DNA of 64,000 nucleotides from Citromicrobium sp. JLT1363 (GCF_000186705.1 NZ_AEUE01000001.1:434001-498000); one strand, 5' to 3'. Numbered from the stretch's first letter, positions 35,022 through 44,218 are shown. Notes: a model not told the origin generated them from the letters alone. Program-made: numbers and translations.

Positions 35022-37811
35022 TTACTCGATCAGCTGGGAATCGCGGGCCTTTGCAATCGCCTGCGTGCGGCTGTTCACGCCCAGCTTGGCGTAGATGTTC
35101 TTGAGGTGGAACTTTACCGTATTTTCGGTCAGTTCGAAGCGGCGAGCGATTTCCTTGTTGGCCCTGCCAGAGGCCAGCTGTTCGAGAATTTCCTGTTCGC
35201 GCGCGCTCAGCAGACTGTTGTCCGACAGCGGGCGCACCGCACGGCGATGCTTGGTCACCTGCGAGACGAAGTTCAGCAGGAGGATGCTTTCCTGATTGAG
35301 GCTGAGATCGGACTTCACCCCAGCAAGGATCGCCGTGATCGGCTCCAGCCCGATGAACGGGCCGAACGCCCGCTCGGGTGCGGCGATCACCAGCGCCTCT
35401 CGCAGCCTTGCGACCGAGTTGTCCTGCTTGTCGAGCTGCCACAGCAGCAGTGCCTCTGCCACCAGCACGCGGATGGCGAACAGACGCGCTCCGCGCTCCT
35501 GCGCATCGGCGATCGCCCGGCGCACCGCGCTCGCCGCAACGGACAGCGACATCGCCCGCGCGATCGCGAGGTTGCTGGTCGCCATGAGATGGTTCTGCCA
35601 GTCGCGCGCCGCCGTCTTGAGATCATGCGAGGAGACCCATTCCGACACCTCGCCTGCCAGCCGCGTCACCTCTTGGGCATGGCCGCGCAGATAGGCCGCG
35701 CGCAGCTTCAGGATTTTTGCCTGCCGTTCCAGCCGCGTCAGGTTGCGACGCTGGGCAAGGCGCAGCATCCGGTCGCAGATCTCCGCAGCAGTTGCCAGAT
35801 CGCCATGCTGCTCGCTTGCAGCAAAAGCCGCGTCCAGACCGACCAGATAGATCTCGCACCACCCGTCGTTGTTCTCGATATGCGCAAGCGCTTGCGAGAA
35901 AGCGTCGATATCGCTCTGATCGGTTTCCCCGCTCCATGTCCGGATCGCGAACTCCATCACCTGCGCCATGCGCTTGAGGCCGCTATCCGATCCGAAATTG
36001 TTTTCGGCCAGCTCCAGCGCCTGTGTGGTGTTGGCTTTCGCCAGATCGAACTTGCCCCGGTAAAGAGCCAGCGTTGCCGCATGGAGGTAGCAGTAATTGA
36101 GGCCCAGGACCGAACCACTCTGCCGCATCTCGCGAAAGGCAAGTTCGAGATTGACTTCCGCCCGGTCCAGCTCGCCGGTGGAGAACAGCGCAATCACCGC
36201 CTCGCACAGCAAGGTTCCGGCTTCCAACGGGGTCCACTCGTCGAGCTGGCCCGGCATGTCGCGCCGCGCCGTTTCCAGCGTCCATTCGCGGGTGTCTTCG
36301 TAAGCCCCCAGCATCGCGCCAACCAGGCGGCGGTCGCGCTGGTACAGCTCTTCCCCGCCGGTCGAACGCAAGGCCTGCGAGGCGTCGAGCAGGCCGCGCG
36401 CCTCCTGATACTTGCCGTCCTTGCACAGCAGATAGGCCTTCGCCAGCATCAGCCGCGGGCTGCCCGAGAACTGCATTTCGGGCACCAGTCGTAGCAGCGT
36501 GCGCATCACGTTGATGCCCTCGGTCAGGATGATCGACCACCCGCCAGCATCGAGTATCAGCCGCTCGACCAGCGCATTGTCTTCGGCCAGCCGCGCATAA
36601 CGCACCGCAGGGATCAGCTGCCCTTCGCTTTCGAACCAGCGGCTCGCCGCCTGATAGATTTCGATCGCCCGGTCGGGGGCTTCGGCGAACAGCGTCTCGC
36701 GCAGGTACTCGGCAATCAGATGGTGCAACCGGATCCAGCCGCCGCGCGCTCCGGTGGGGACCAGCAGCGCGTTGATCGTGTCCAGCTCGCGCAGCATCGC
36801 CAGGCTGTTGCGGGTGCCGCGCACGGCATCGGCCAGCGGCGCGTTGAACTGTTCGAGCACGCTCATTTCGAGCAGGAACTCGCGAACATCATCCTCCAGC
36901 GAGTTGAGCACCTGCCGCGTCAGATACGAGGCGATCAGGCCGGAAGACACCTGAGGCTTAAGCGCGACATTGGGCTGGGCCTGCTTCTTCACACGCGCAA
37001 GCTGGACTGCAACCGGCCATCCCTCGGTCAGCTCGAAGATCTCCAGCGCGAGGCTTTCGGGGATTTCGCTTCCCAGCGCGGCCCATGATTCCTCTTGGGT
37101 CAAGCGAAGCTGCTCCGCGCCGATCTGAATCGCATCGCCCGCCGCGACGAAGCTTGCCACGTCGATCGCCGGAGGCACGCGGCTGTTGAGTACGAGAGAA
37201 AAGTTCTCCGGCGCTTCGCGGATCATCTGCTCAAGCAGCGCATCGGTTTCCGGAGAAGCCGCGAGGTGCATGTCATCGAGGATCAGCACGCACTTATGGG
37301 CCAAGGCGGCGATGCGGCGCATCAGACTGCTGAGAACAACCTTCGGGCGCGAGTCTGAAAAGCCGTTGCGCGCAGCCGCCTCGAACTGGTCGAGATCCGC
37401 GCCGGCGGCCGCCAGTGCGAGCGTCACATAAGACAGGAACTGTTCGGGCGCGACGTCGGATTCATCAAGACTCAGCCATCCATAAATATCGCCCGAGGCA
37501 TCCTTTGACGCGTACCACTGGTACAGCAGCGACGACTTGCCGAACCCCGCAGGCGCAACCAGAAATACCGCCTTGGTCGCCACGCCTGCTTCAAGACGTT
37601 CAACCAGACGCGTCCGGTCGACGAGGCTGACGTTCGGCCTGCTGGGCATGAACTTGCTGGCCACGATCCAGCTTTCATCCCCGCCAAAATCCTCTTCGTC
37701 CGCCATTTCCTGTCGCCACCCTTCCGTCGACCCACTGGCATAGCGTGACGGCGCCGAGGGTGCCAGCGGGGCACCGTTGCGGCCTGCGGGGATGCGCGGC
37801 GGGGCGTTCAC
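35022..37811 (-). CDS. MalT-like LuxR-family transcriptional regulator
   Basis: 929 residues with the large-ATP-binding-LuxR (LAL) layout: P-loop APAGFGKSSLL (about 85-95), Walker B VLILDDMHLA, winged-helix and TPR-like sensor region (about 350-850), and a C-terminal LuxR helix-turn-helix (LSAREQEILEQLASGRANKEIARRF-type, about 865-925). The GTG at 37811 overlaps the amidohydrolase stop (GTGA) but has no obvious ribosome site; an ATG at 37706 is possible. Such proteins bind inducer and ATP and activate neighbouring catabolic genes. Here it sits between the amidohydrolase and receptor 2. Confidence 0.88.
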   Translation of the reverse strand: MNAPPRIPAGRNGAPLAPSAPSRYASGSTEGWRQEMADEEDFGGDESWIVASKFMPSRPNVSLVDRTRLVERLEAGVATKAVFLVAPAGFGKSSLLYQWYASKDASGDIYGWLSLDESDVAPEQFLSYVTLALAAAGADLDQFEAAARNGFSDSRPKVVLSSLMRRIAALAHKCVLILDDMHLAASPETDALLEQMIREAPENFSLVLNSRVPPAIDVASFVAAGDAIQIGAEQLRLTQEESWAALGSEIPESLALEIFELTEGWPVAVQLARVKKQAQPNVALKPQVSSGLIASYLTRQVLNSLEDDVREFLLEMSVLEQFNAPLADAVRGTRNSLAMLRELDTINALLVPTGARGGWIRLHHLIAEYLRETLFAEAPDRAIEIYQAASRWFESEGQLIPAVRYARLAEDNALVERLILDAGGWSIILTEGINVMRTLLRLVPEMQFSGSPRLMLAKAYLLCKDGKYQEARGLLDASQALRSTGGEELYQRDRRLVGAMLGAYEDTREWTLETARRDMPGQLDEWTPLEAGTLLCEAVIALFSTGELDRAEVNLELAFREMRQSGSVLGLNYCYLHAATLALYRGKFDLAKANTTQALELAENNFGSDSGLKRMAQVMEFAIRTWSGETDQSDIDAFSQALAHIENNDGWCEIYLVGLDAAFAASEQHGDLATAAEICDRMLRLAQRRNLTRLERQAKILKLRAAYLRGHAQEVTRLAGEVSEWVSSHDLKTAARDWQNHLMATSNLAIARAMSLSVAASAVRRAIADAQERGARLFAIRVLVAEALLLWQLDKQDNSVARLREALVIAAPERAFGPFIGLEPITAILAGVKSDLSLNQESILLLNFVSQVTKHRRAVRPLSDNSLLSAREQEILEQLASGRANKEIARRFELTENTVKFHLKNIYAKLGVNSRTQAIAKARDSQLIE

Positions 37812-39061
37812 AGGCGGTTCTTGAAGACGCTGCCATCCTTCACGATCAGCGGCATGTGCGCGCCCTGCTCCTGAAGGACGCCAAGATCCTCGAGCGGGTT
37901 GCGGTCGAGCAGGATCATGTCGGCGATAGCCCCCTTGGCGATCACGCCCAACCTGCCTGACTGTTGCAGGATCTCGGCGTTCACGCGGGTCGCGGAATCG
38001 AGGATCTGCGCGGGGCTTTCGGCCTGAGCGCGGATCGCGAACTCACGCGACTGGTGATCGAAGCTGTCGCCGAGCAGATCGGTGCCAAAGCCGATCTTCA
38101 CCCCGGCCGCGCGGCAAATCCTGATCGAATTCAGCCCCGCCTCGCGCACCCGCGCCAGCTTTTCCAGCATCTCGCCGCTCCAACCGCTTTCCTCGGCGGT
38201 ATCGCTCAGCACGTCGTAGGTGCTCAGCGTGGGGACGAGATAGGCCCCCTTGCTCGCGGCCAAAGCGGCGGTTTCCTCGTCGATCATATTGCCGTGCTCG
38301 ATCGAGCGAACCCCGCATTCGAGCGCCACCCGGATCGCATCGGCGGTATAGGCATGGGCCATGACATAGGTGCCGCGCCGCTGCGCCTCCTCCACGATCA
38401 CCGCGATTTCCGACGGGCTGTACTGGTTCTTGTCGAGCGGATCGTGTGGCGAGGAGACCCCGCCCGAGACCATGATCTTGATCTGGTCCGCCCCCCGGCG
38501 CAGCTCTTCGCGCACGGCCCGGCGCACATCGTCGATCCCGTCGGCAATGCGCGAGGTGAAGGCCAGGGCGTGCTGGCAATGGCAGACGTCGCGATCGTCG
38601 GTCAGCGCGCGAAAATCGCCATGGCCGCCGGTCTGGCTGAGGGCTCTGCCTGCGATGAACAGCCGAGGACCTGCAATCAGTCCATCCTCGACCGCCCGTT
38701 TGATACCCCAGTCGGCCCCGGCAGCATCTCGCACGGTTGTAAAGCCGCGTTGCAGCATGCCCTCCAGAATGCGGCCCGCCCTCGCGCTCATCAGAGTGGG
38801 GGGCACTTCGTTGAGGCGCGCCAGATTGGCATCGGCAAGGAATGGGTGGACGTGGCAATCAATCAGCCCCGGCAGCAGGAAGCGGCCGCCGCCTTGGATC
38901 CTCTGGCCGTCCTCGGCGCCAAGGCTGGTGCCGATTTCGGCGATTTGATTCCCGAGAATCGCGATATCGACAGGCTCGGAAGCGGTCCCCTTATCCGGCG
39001 CAACGATCCGCACATTCTCGATTGTCAGTTCGCCCATCTTCGCACTTGTCCCATCTGCCAT
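37808..39061 (-). CDS. Metal-dependent amidohydrolase (imidazolonepropionase/Xaa-Pro dipeptidase group)
   Basis: 417 residues, no clear signal. The binuclear site is complete: His70 and His72 (DCHVHPF), Lys195 (QIKIMVSGG), His236 (MAHAYTA), His256 (SIEHGN) and Asp328 (GFGTDLLG). This is the COG1228 subgroup, which includes enzymes cleaving Xaa-Pro, Xaa-Arg or Xaa-Lys dipeptides. ATG 39061 (MADGTSAKM) is chosen; ATG 39037 is nearly as good. The stop overlaps the start of the MalT-like regulator. Probably acts on an imported dipeptide or cyclic amide. Confidence 0.87.
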   Translation of the reverse strand: MADGTSAKMGELTIENVRIVAPDKGTASEPVDIAILGNQIAEIGTSLGAEDGQRIQGGGRFLLPGLIDCHVHPFLADANLARLNEVPPTLMSARAGRILEGMLQRGFTTVRDAAGADWGIKRAVEDGLIAGPRLFIAGRALSQTGGHGDFRALTDDRDVCHCQHALAFTSRIADGIDDVRRAVREELRRGADQIKIMVSGGVSSPHDPLDKNQYSPSEIAVIVEEAQRRGTYVMAHAYTADAIRVALECGVRSIEHGNMIDEETAALAASKGAYLVPTLSTYDVLSDTAEESGWSGEMLEKLARVREAGLNSIRICRAAGVKIGFGTDLLGDSFDHQSREFAIRAQAESPAQILDSATRVNAEILQQSGRLGVIAKGAIADMILLDRNPLEDLGVLQEQGAHMPLIVKDGSVFKNRL

Positions 39062-39471
39062 TCCCGTAGAATCAGTATCATGCACGGCATGCAGTGATCT
39101 GGTAGCTATCCATTCGGGTGGCCTTGATTGCCGGGTCCGCCTCCCGCCAATGGCGACCGCTCGGCAGCAGGCGACGGATCGAGCGGCAACCATATGCCCG
39201 CACATCCTTGGTTTGAGGCATGCGCCAAACTCGACCGACCGCGAAAACAGGGCAAATACAGCAAGAACCACTGTCTCCCGTTCGCTGAAACTGAATAGCG
39301 GGGGCACCGGTTCTTGAACCGAAATGCCCAAAACACTTTCTCGCGCGGACAATCCGCCAGCGGGCAGCCGCGGCTATCCCAGCGGTAAGGGATCACCTCG
39401 TCGATCGCAGCGCATCGGCGAGGTGATCGCAGGTAAGGCTTCCGATCAACGGGAGGCGCCGGGGGAGTCGC
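39062..39471. other. 410-base divergent region with inverted repeats
   Basis: No gene found. Holds two notable elements: CGGTTC-TT-GAACCG (39308-39321) and a longer inverted repeat GATCACCTCG (39391-39400) / CGAGGTGATC (39419-39428) with an 18-base loop, 43 bases before the SnoaL gene. The amidohydrolase and the SnoaL gene are transcribed outward from it, so it must contain two promoters; I cannot identify -35/-10 elements with confidence. Confidence 0.6.
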
Positions 39472-39900
39472 ATGGATTATTCGGATCACGTGGCCATTCA
39501 GGGCCATCTCGCCAAGTACTGTATCCTCGTCGACACGGCGGAACCCGCCGCAATCGCGGAGCTGTTTTGGGACGATGCCCGACTGGAGTTCGGCGGGGAA
39601 TATGAAGGCAAGGACGCAATCCTGGCCTGCTTCGAAGCCTGGGCGAAGGATATGCGCGAACCCATCGAAGGGCTCCGCCACTTGCTCCACATCCCGCATA
39701 TCGAGATCGACGGCGAGACCGCGACTTCGAAGTCCTACGCCGATGCCGATGGCCACGCGAAGCGCAGCGGCAAGCCGATCCGCAACCGCGCGATGTATGT
39801 CGACGTGCTGGAGAAGCGCGAGGGCGCGTGGAAATTCAGGGACCGCCGGATCGTGTGGATGCGCGGGCTCGACGGTGCCGCGCCGCCAGCGGGGCACTGA
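39472..39900 (+). CDS. SnoaL-like/NTF2-fold polyketide cyclase-type protein
   Basis: 142-residue NTF2-like protein. The fold is recognised from DYSDHVAIQGHLAKYCILVD, FWDDARLEFGGEYEGKDAI and the C-terminal GAWKFRDRRIVWMRG. Family members are isomerases, hydratases or cyclases acting on small hydrophobic molecules, including steroid isomerases. ATG 39472 follows GGGGGAG. It is the first gene of the acyl-CoA island, 41 bases before the IpdB-like gene, and may catalyse an isomerisation or hydration of the same substrate. Confidence 0.85.
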   Translation: MDYSDHVAIQGHLAKYCILVDTAEPAAIAELFWDDARLEFGGEYEGKDAILACFEAWAKDMREPIEGLRHLLHIPHIEIDGETATSKSYADADGHAKRSGKPIRNRAMYVDVLEKREGAWKFRDRRIVWMRGLDGAAPPAGH

Positions 39901-39941
39901 GCCTGCCACGAGCCATGCCAATCGCGAATGAAGGAACGACG

Positions 39942-40736
39942 ATGAACCAGCAGCCCGGAGAATACGCGATCAAGGAACTGCTCGCCGCTTTCATCTGCGG
40001 CGAGATTGCGGATGACGATGCGGTGTCCTTCCCCGCGGGCATCCCGGAGATCCGCGCCGGGGTTTTCCTCGCCAACCTGATGCACGCGCCGAACCTCAAG
40101 ATCCAGACGACAATGTCCGCCGTCAACGTCAGCCAGGCGGACCGGATGGAGGATTTCGATTCCGCGATGGACTGGCGCTTCCACCGCTTCGCCGAAGGGT
40201 ACTACCTGCACCACGAATGCTTCGACTTTCCGGCCAAGCATTCGACCGCGTTCTTCGTCGGCGGGCTGCAGATCGACAGGTTCGGCAACACCAACCTGAT
40301 CGGCACCGGAAGCGACCCGAAACACCTCGATTTTCGCGGGCCGGGCTCGCTCGGCTCGACCTCGATGGCGACGCAGGCGGGCCGCTATTACATCTACACC
40401 AACGCCCATTCGAAGCGCATTTTCGTCGAGAAATGCGACTACATCTCTGCCTTCGGCTGGGGCGAGGGCGGAGCAGATGCGCGCAGCAATCTGGGCCTGC
40501 CCGGGGGCGGCCCGAAATACGTCATCACCCCGCTATGCGTGATGGACTTCGAAGAGCAGACCAAGGCGCTGCGCCTCAAGCATCTCCACCCGGGCGTGTC
40601 GAAGGACGATGTCGTCGCGAACACCGGATTCGAGGTGATTATTCCCGAGGCCGTCGAGACCACGCCCGTGCCGACAGCGGACGAACTGCACCTGCTGCGT
40701 GAGCGCGTCGACATTGCGGGGAGGCTGCGGAACTAG
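39942..40736 (+). CDS. CoA-transferase-like subunit B (IpdB/GctB type)
   Basis: 264-residue family I CoA-transferase beta-like protein. Features: KELLAAFICGEIADDDAVSF, FGNTNLIGTG, then GPGSLGSTSMATQAGRYYIY, RIFVEKCDYISAFGWGEGG and LGLPGGGPKYVITPLCVMDF. The SENG motif with the catalytic glutamate of true CoA transferases is not visible, as in IpdB of steroid degraders, which forms a ring-opening hydrolase with IpdA. The likely partner is encoded 3.5 kb downstream. ATG 39942 preferred over 39915. Confidence 0.8.
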   Translation: MNQQPGEYAIKELLAAFICGEIADDDAVSFPAGIPEIRAGVFLANLMHAPNLKIQTTMSAVNVSQADRMEDFDSAMDWRFHRFAEGYYLHHECFDFPAKHSTAFFVGGLQIDRFGNTNLIGTGSDPKHLDFRGPGSLGSTSMATQAGRYYIYTNAHSKRIFVEKCDYISAFGWGEGGADARSNLGLPGGGPKYVITPLCVMDFEEQTKALRLKHLHPGVSKDDVVANTGFEVIIPEAVETTPVPTADELHLLRERVDIAGRLRN

Positions 40737-40851
40737 GCCGGAGAGCCCGGTCCGAAGGTGACTATTTTTCTTGTCTGTGCGGACCATCGGGGGCGGCGCG
40801 GGTGCTGACATACCGCGAGCCATAAGAAGAATGCGAAGGGGGGAGAGGCCC

Positions 40852-41628
40852 GTGGAATTCAGCAACATCATCCTAGAGACGTCGGATCGTATCGCCACGA
40901 TCACGCTCAACCGGCCCGCTGCGCTCAACAGCCTTAGCGCCGCGCTGCTCGGCGAGCTGGAAGCGGCGCTGACGAAGGTCGAGCGCGATGACGAGATCGA
41001 CGTCCTGATCCTGACCGCCGCCGGTGAGAAGGGCTTTTGCGCGGGGATGGACCTGCGCGATTTCGAGGCGGGCAAGACCGATCTTACCTCGACCAAGCGC
41101 GTGCTCGACAAGCTGGAGGACTTCGCAAAGCCGACGATCGGCGCGATCACCGATGGCTATTGCATCACCGGCGGGCTTGAGTTCGCGCTGTCATGCGACA
41201 TTCTGGTCGCGTCGGACAAGGCGGTGTTCGGCGACACCCACGCGCGCATCAACGTGAGCGGTGGCGGTGCGACCGCGCGGATGCCCCGGCTGATCGGCCT
41301 GATGCAGGCCAAGTACCTGATCTTCACGAGCCAGTTCATCGATGCCCACGAAGCCAAGCGGCTGGGGCTGGTGATCGAGGTGTTCCCTTCCGCCGAGCTG
41401 CTCGAGGGGGCACGCGCCATGGCGGGCCGGATGCTCAAGCAGAACCAGCCGATCCTGCGCAAGATGAAGGAACTGCTCAACCGCAACTGGCGGACCGATC
41501 TCTACGGCGCGTGGTGCCTCGAAGAGGCCGAGTGCCGCCGCGGGATGGAAGCCCAGATGGCGAGCGGTTTCAAGATGGACGAAGCGGTCGGCCAGGCGCG
41601 GTCCGAGGCGGCTTCGAAGGCGCAATAG
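40852..41628 (+). CDS. Enoyl-CoA hydratase/isomerase (crotonase) 1
   Basis: 258 residues with crotonase landmarks: oxyanion-hole segments KGFCAGMDLRDF and ITDGYCITGGLEFALSCD, and GLVIEVFPSAEL. Residues matching the hydratase glutamates are not obviously both present (the second is in GGLEFAL), so hydratase, isomerase or hydrolase activity is open. Start at GTG 40852 because GGGAG sits 6 bases upstream; ATG 40831 is in frame. Confidence 0.87.
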   Translation: MEFSNIILETSDRIATITLNRPAALNSLSAALLGELEAALTKVERDDEIDVLILTAAGEKGFCAGMDLRDFEAGKTDLTSTKRVLDKLEDFAKPTIGAITDGYCITGGLEFALSCDILVASDKAVFGDTHARINVSGGGATARMPRLIGLMQAKYLIFTSQFIDAHEAKRLGLVIEVFPSAELLEGARAMAGRMLKQNQPILRKMKELLNRNWRTDLYGAWCLEEAECRRGMEAQMASGFKMDEAVGQARSEAASKAQ

Positions 41629-41688
41629 CGTCGCGCCCCAGGGGCAGGGAAGCTCGGGGCGATAGAGACAAACGGGAGAGTGAAGGCA

Positions 41689-42582
41689 ATGCAACGGTTG
41701 AGCGGCAAGGTCGCAATCGTCACCGGCGCGGGCAGGGGCATCGGACGCGCGCATGCGCTGGCGCTGGCCGCGCAGGGCGCCAAGGTGGTGGTCAACGATT
41801 ACGGCGGTGAGCTGGACGGGGAGGGCGTCTCGACCAGCCCGGCAGCGGAAGTCGTCGCCGAGATCGAGGCGCAGGGCGGCGAAGCGGCAGCCAATTTCGG
41901 CAACGTGGTGGAGCCCGACGGCGCGCAGGGGATCGTCGAGACGGCGCTGGAGGCGTTCGGGCGGGTCGATATCTTGGTCAACAATGCCGGGAATTATCGC
42001 CCCAAGATGATCTTCAACATGCCGTTCGAGGATTGGGACGCGGTCGTGAAGGTGCACCTCTACGGTCACTTCAACTGCATCCGCGCGGTCGCGGGCCTGT
42101 TCCGCGAGCAGCGCGGGGGGCGGATCATCAACACTGCCTCCGAGGCGTGGCTGGGCGAAGCCGCCGTGTCGAACTACGGCGCGGCCAAGGCGGGCATCGT
42201 CGGGCTGACCCGCGTGGTCGCCCGCGATCTGGGCAAGTACGGCGTCACCTGCAACTGCATCGCCCCGCGCGCGTCGACCCGGATGACGGCAGGCCTCGCC
42301 TTCGACCAGAGCGCCGAGCGTGAAGGCCTGTCGGATACGCTGGCCAAGCTGCAGCCCGAAGATGTCAGCCCGCTGGTCGCCTACCTTGCGACGGACGAGG
42401 CGAAGGACATCAACGGGCGCGTCTTCCTCGCCAGCGGGGGCACGATCGCGCTGTTTTCCGAGCCGAAGCCTGAACACACGATCAGCAAGGATGGCCGCTG
42501 GACGGTGGACGAGCTCGCCCGGCTGTTCCCCGAAACGCTCGCCGCCGGGATCCGGAACCCGGCCCCGGCGCAGGAGAGGTGA
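41689..42582 (+). CDS. Short-chain dehydrogenase, MFE-2/17beta-HSD4-like
   Basis: 297-residue SDR with TGAGRGIGRAHALALAAQG, the VVNDYGGELDGEG segment typical of (3R)-hydroxyacyl-CoA dehydrogenases of peroxisomal MFE-2 type, NNAGNY, and the catalytic YGAAKAG (Tyr-x-x-x-Lys). A C-terminal tail after NGRVFLASGG is longer than in FabG-type enzymes. Probably oxidises a 3-hydroxyacyl-CoA after crotonase 1. It has an ATG at 41689 (alternative GTG 41680) and overlaps or abuts the thiolase-like gene. Confidence 0.9.
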   Translation: MQRLSGKVAIVTGAGRGIGRAHALALAAQGAKVVVNDYGGELDGEGVSTSPAAEVVAEIEAQGGEAAANFGNVVEPDGAQGIVETALEAFGRVDILVNNAGNYRPKMIFNMPFEDWDAVVKVHLYGHFNCIRAVAGLFREQRGGRIINTASEAWLGEAAVSNYGAAKAGIVGLTRVVARDLGKYGVTCNCIAPRASTRMTAGLAFDQSAEREGLSDTLAKLQPEDVSPLVAYLATDEAKDINGRVFLASGGTIALFSEPKPEHTISKDGRWTVDELARLFPETLAAGIRNPAPAQER

Positions 42583-42587
42583 GCGCG

Positions 42588-43757
42588 ATGGGTTCGCTGA
42601 GCAACGTGTGTTCGATCGTCGGGATCGGGGAGACCGATTACCTCGTCAACTCGGGTCGCGATCCGCTGCTCCTCGCGCTGGAAGCGATCCGCAAGGCGGT
42701 CGATGACGCGGGACTGGAGCCGAAGGATATCGACGGGATCGTATCTTCCTCGATCGATGCGTCGGGTTCTGAGCAGTTCATCGCCTCCAACCTGGGCTTG
42801 TCGAACGTCAGCTACACATCCGAGGTGACGGGACTGGGTGGAGCGGCCTGCGCAACAGTCGCCCACGCGGCGATGGCCGTGGCGAGCGGCATGGCCCATA
42901 CCGTGGTCTGCTTCCGGGCTTTCACCCCATACGACTTCACCGTGGGGGCCAAGCACAACCAGTCGACGCTGTGGGCCAAGGCTTCGGGCGTCGGCGAATT
43001 CCTGCGCCCGTTCGGCTGGTCGGCGATGGTCGATACCTTCGCGATGAATTGCCGCCGGCACATGCACGAATACGGCACGACCAGCGCGCAGTTGGGCGCG
43101 ATCGCGGTCGCGATGCGCAAGCATGCCTCGATGAACCCGGCCTCGATCAGGTCCGAGCCGATCACGCTGGAAGACCACCAGAACTCGCCCTTCATCACGC
43201 AGCCGCTGCGCGAACTGGACGGCCTCATTTCCAATAATGACGGTGCCTGCGCGATGATCGTCACCACGACCGAGCGGGCGAGGGACCTGCGGCAGAAACC
43301 GGCGAAGATCATGGCCGCCGCACAGTCTCTCGGCTCGCATCCGGGGCTGTTGTGGGAGCTGTCGCCCTTCAAGCCGACCATCACCGAGAGCGAGGCTGCG
43401 CATATCGCGCCCCGGCTCTACGCGATGGCGGGGCTCACCCCGCAGGATATCGACGTCGCGCAGATCTACGACTGCTACACCTACACCGTCCTGACGATGC
43501 TGGAGGACTACGGCTTCTGCAAAAAGGGCGAGGGCGGCAGCTTCGTGGAAGGCGGGCGGATCGAGATCGGCGGGGAGCTGCCGGTCAACACCCACGGCGG
43601 CCATCTGGGCGAGGCCTATATCCACGGGTTCACCCACATCGTCGAAGGCGTGAAGCAGATGCGCGGCACTTCGACCGCGCAGGTCGAGGATGCCGAGACC
43701 ACTCTCGTCGCCAGTGCCGTTCCCGGCCCCACCAGCGCGCTGATCCTGGGGAGGTGA
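42588..43757 (+). CDS. Thiolase-like protein (lipid-transfer/SCP-x type)
   Basis: 389 residues of the thiolase superfamily: CSIVGIGETDYLV N-terminus, GLGGAACATVAHAAMAVASG, IYDCYTYTVLTMLEDYGFC and NTHGGHLGEAYIHGF. The canonical CGSG/CASG nucleophile and the GHP and CxGG motifs of thiolases are altered, which is the pattern of Ltp2-like retro-aldolases that work with a DUF35 partner, encoded next to it. Proposed role is C-C cleavage of an acyl-CoA; whether thiolytic or aldolytic is unknown. ATG 42588 preferred over GTG 42579. Confidence 0.82.
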   Translation: MGSLSNVCSIVGIGETDYLVNSGRDPLLLALEAIRKAVDDAGLEPKDIDGIVSSSIDASGSEQFIASNLGLSNVSYTSEVTGLGGAACATVAHAAMAVASGMAHTVVCFRAFTPYDFTVGAKHNQSTLWAKASGVGEFLRPFGWSAMVDTFAMNCRRHMHEYGTTSAQLGAIAVAMRKHASMNPASIRSEPITLEDHQNSPFITQPLRELDGLISNNDGACAMIVTTTERARDLRQKPAKIMAAAQSLGSHPGLLWELSPFKPTITESEAAHIAPRLYAMAGLTPQDIDVAQIYDCYTYTVLTMLEDYGFCKKGEGGSFVEGGRIEIGGELPVNTHGGHLGEAYIHGFTHIVEGVKQMRGTSTAQVEDAETTLVASAVPGPTSALILGR

Positions 43758-43761
43758 TGCA

Positions 43762-44184
43762 ATGACCGACTATGCCAAGCCGCTGCCCAAGGTGACCGAC
43801 GAGTCCGCGCCTTTCTGGGAAGGGTGCAGGGCGCAGGAACTGCGCATCCAGCGGTGCGATTCCTGCGCGCGCTTCCGCTTCCCGCCGCAGAAGATGTGCC
43901 GCCACTGCAACTCGGTCGAGTTCACCTGGGCCCCGGTGAGCGGGAAGGGGACGGTCTACAGCTTTACCGTGCCGACCAACACCTCGCCCGGCGAGTTGCC
44001 CGCGCGCGGTTTCGACTATCCATACGCCGTGGCGCTGGTCGAACTGGAGGGGACCGACGGGGTCCGGATCGCGAGCAATATCGTCGATTGTCCGGTGGAC
44101 GAGATCGCCATCGACATGCCGGTCGAGGTCACCTTCGACCAGGTGACCGACGAGATCACGCTGCCGAAGTTCCGCCGGGTCTGA
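43762..44184 (+). CDS. DUF35/OB-fold zinc-ribbon protein, partner of thiolase-like protein
   Basis: 140 residues: rubredoxin-like zinc ribbon CDSC...CRHC (about 34-53) then an OB fold (GKGTVYSFTVPTNTSPGE). Such proteins bind CoA substrates and stabilise thiolase-like aldolases (Ltp2/ChsH2 type in steroid degradation, MaoC-DUF35). It begins 5 bases after the thiolase-like gene. Without the partner it is expected to have no activity. Confidence 0.88.
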   Translation: MTDYAKPLPKVTDESAPFWEGCRAQELRIQRCDSCARFRFPPQKMCRHCNSVEFTWAPVSGKGTVYSFTVPTNTSPGELPARGFDYPYAVALVELEGTDGVRIASNIVDCPVDEIAIDMPVEVTFDQVTDEITLPKFRRV

Positions 44185-44218
44185 CCTGCGGTTGCCATAG
44201 CGAAAGAGGGACGAAGAC

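Noticed and set aside
39388-39400. GGATCACCTC resembling the 3' end of 16S rRNA
   Set aside because: Only about ten bases match and no other rRNA sequence surrounds them; it is one arm of an inverted repeat.
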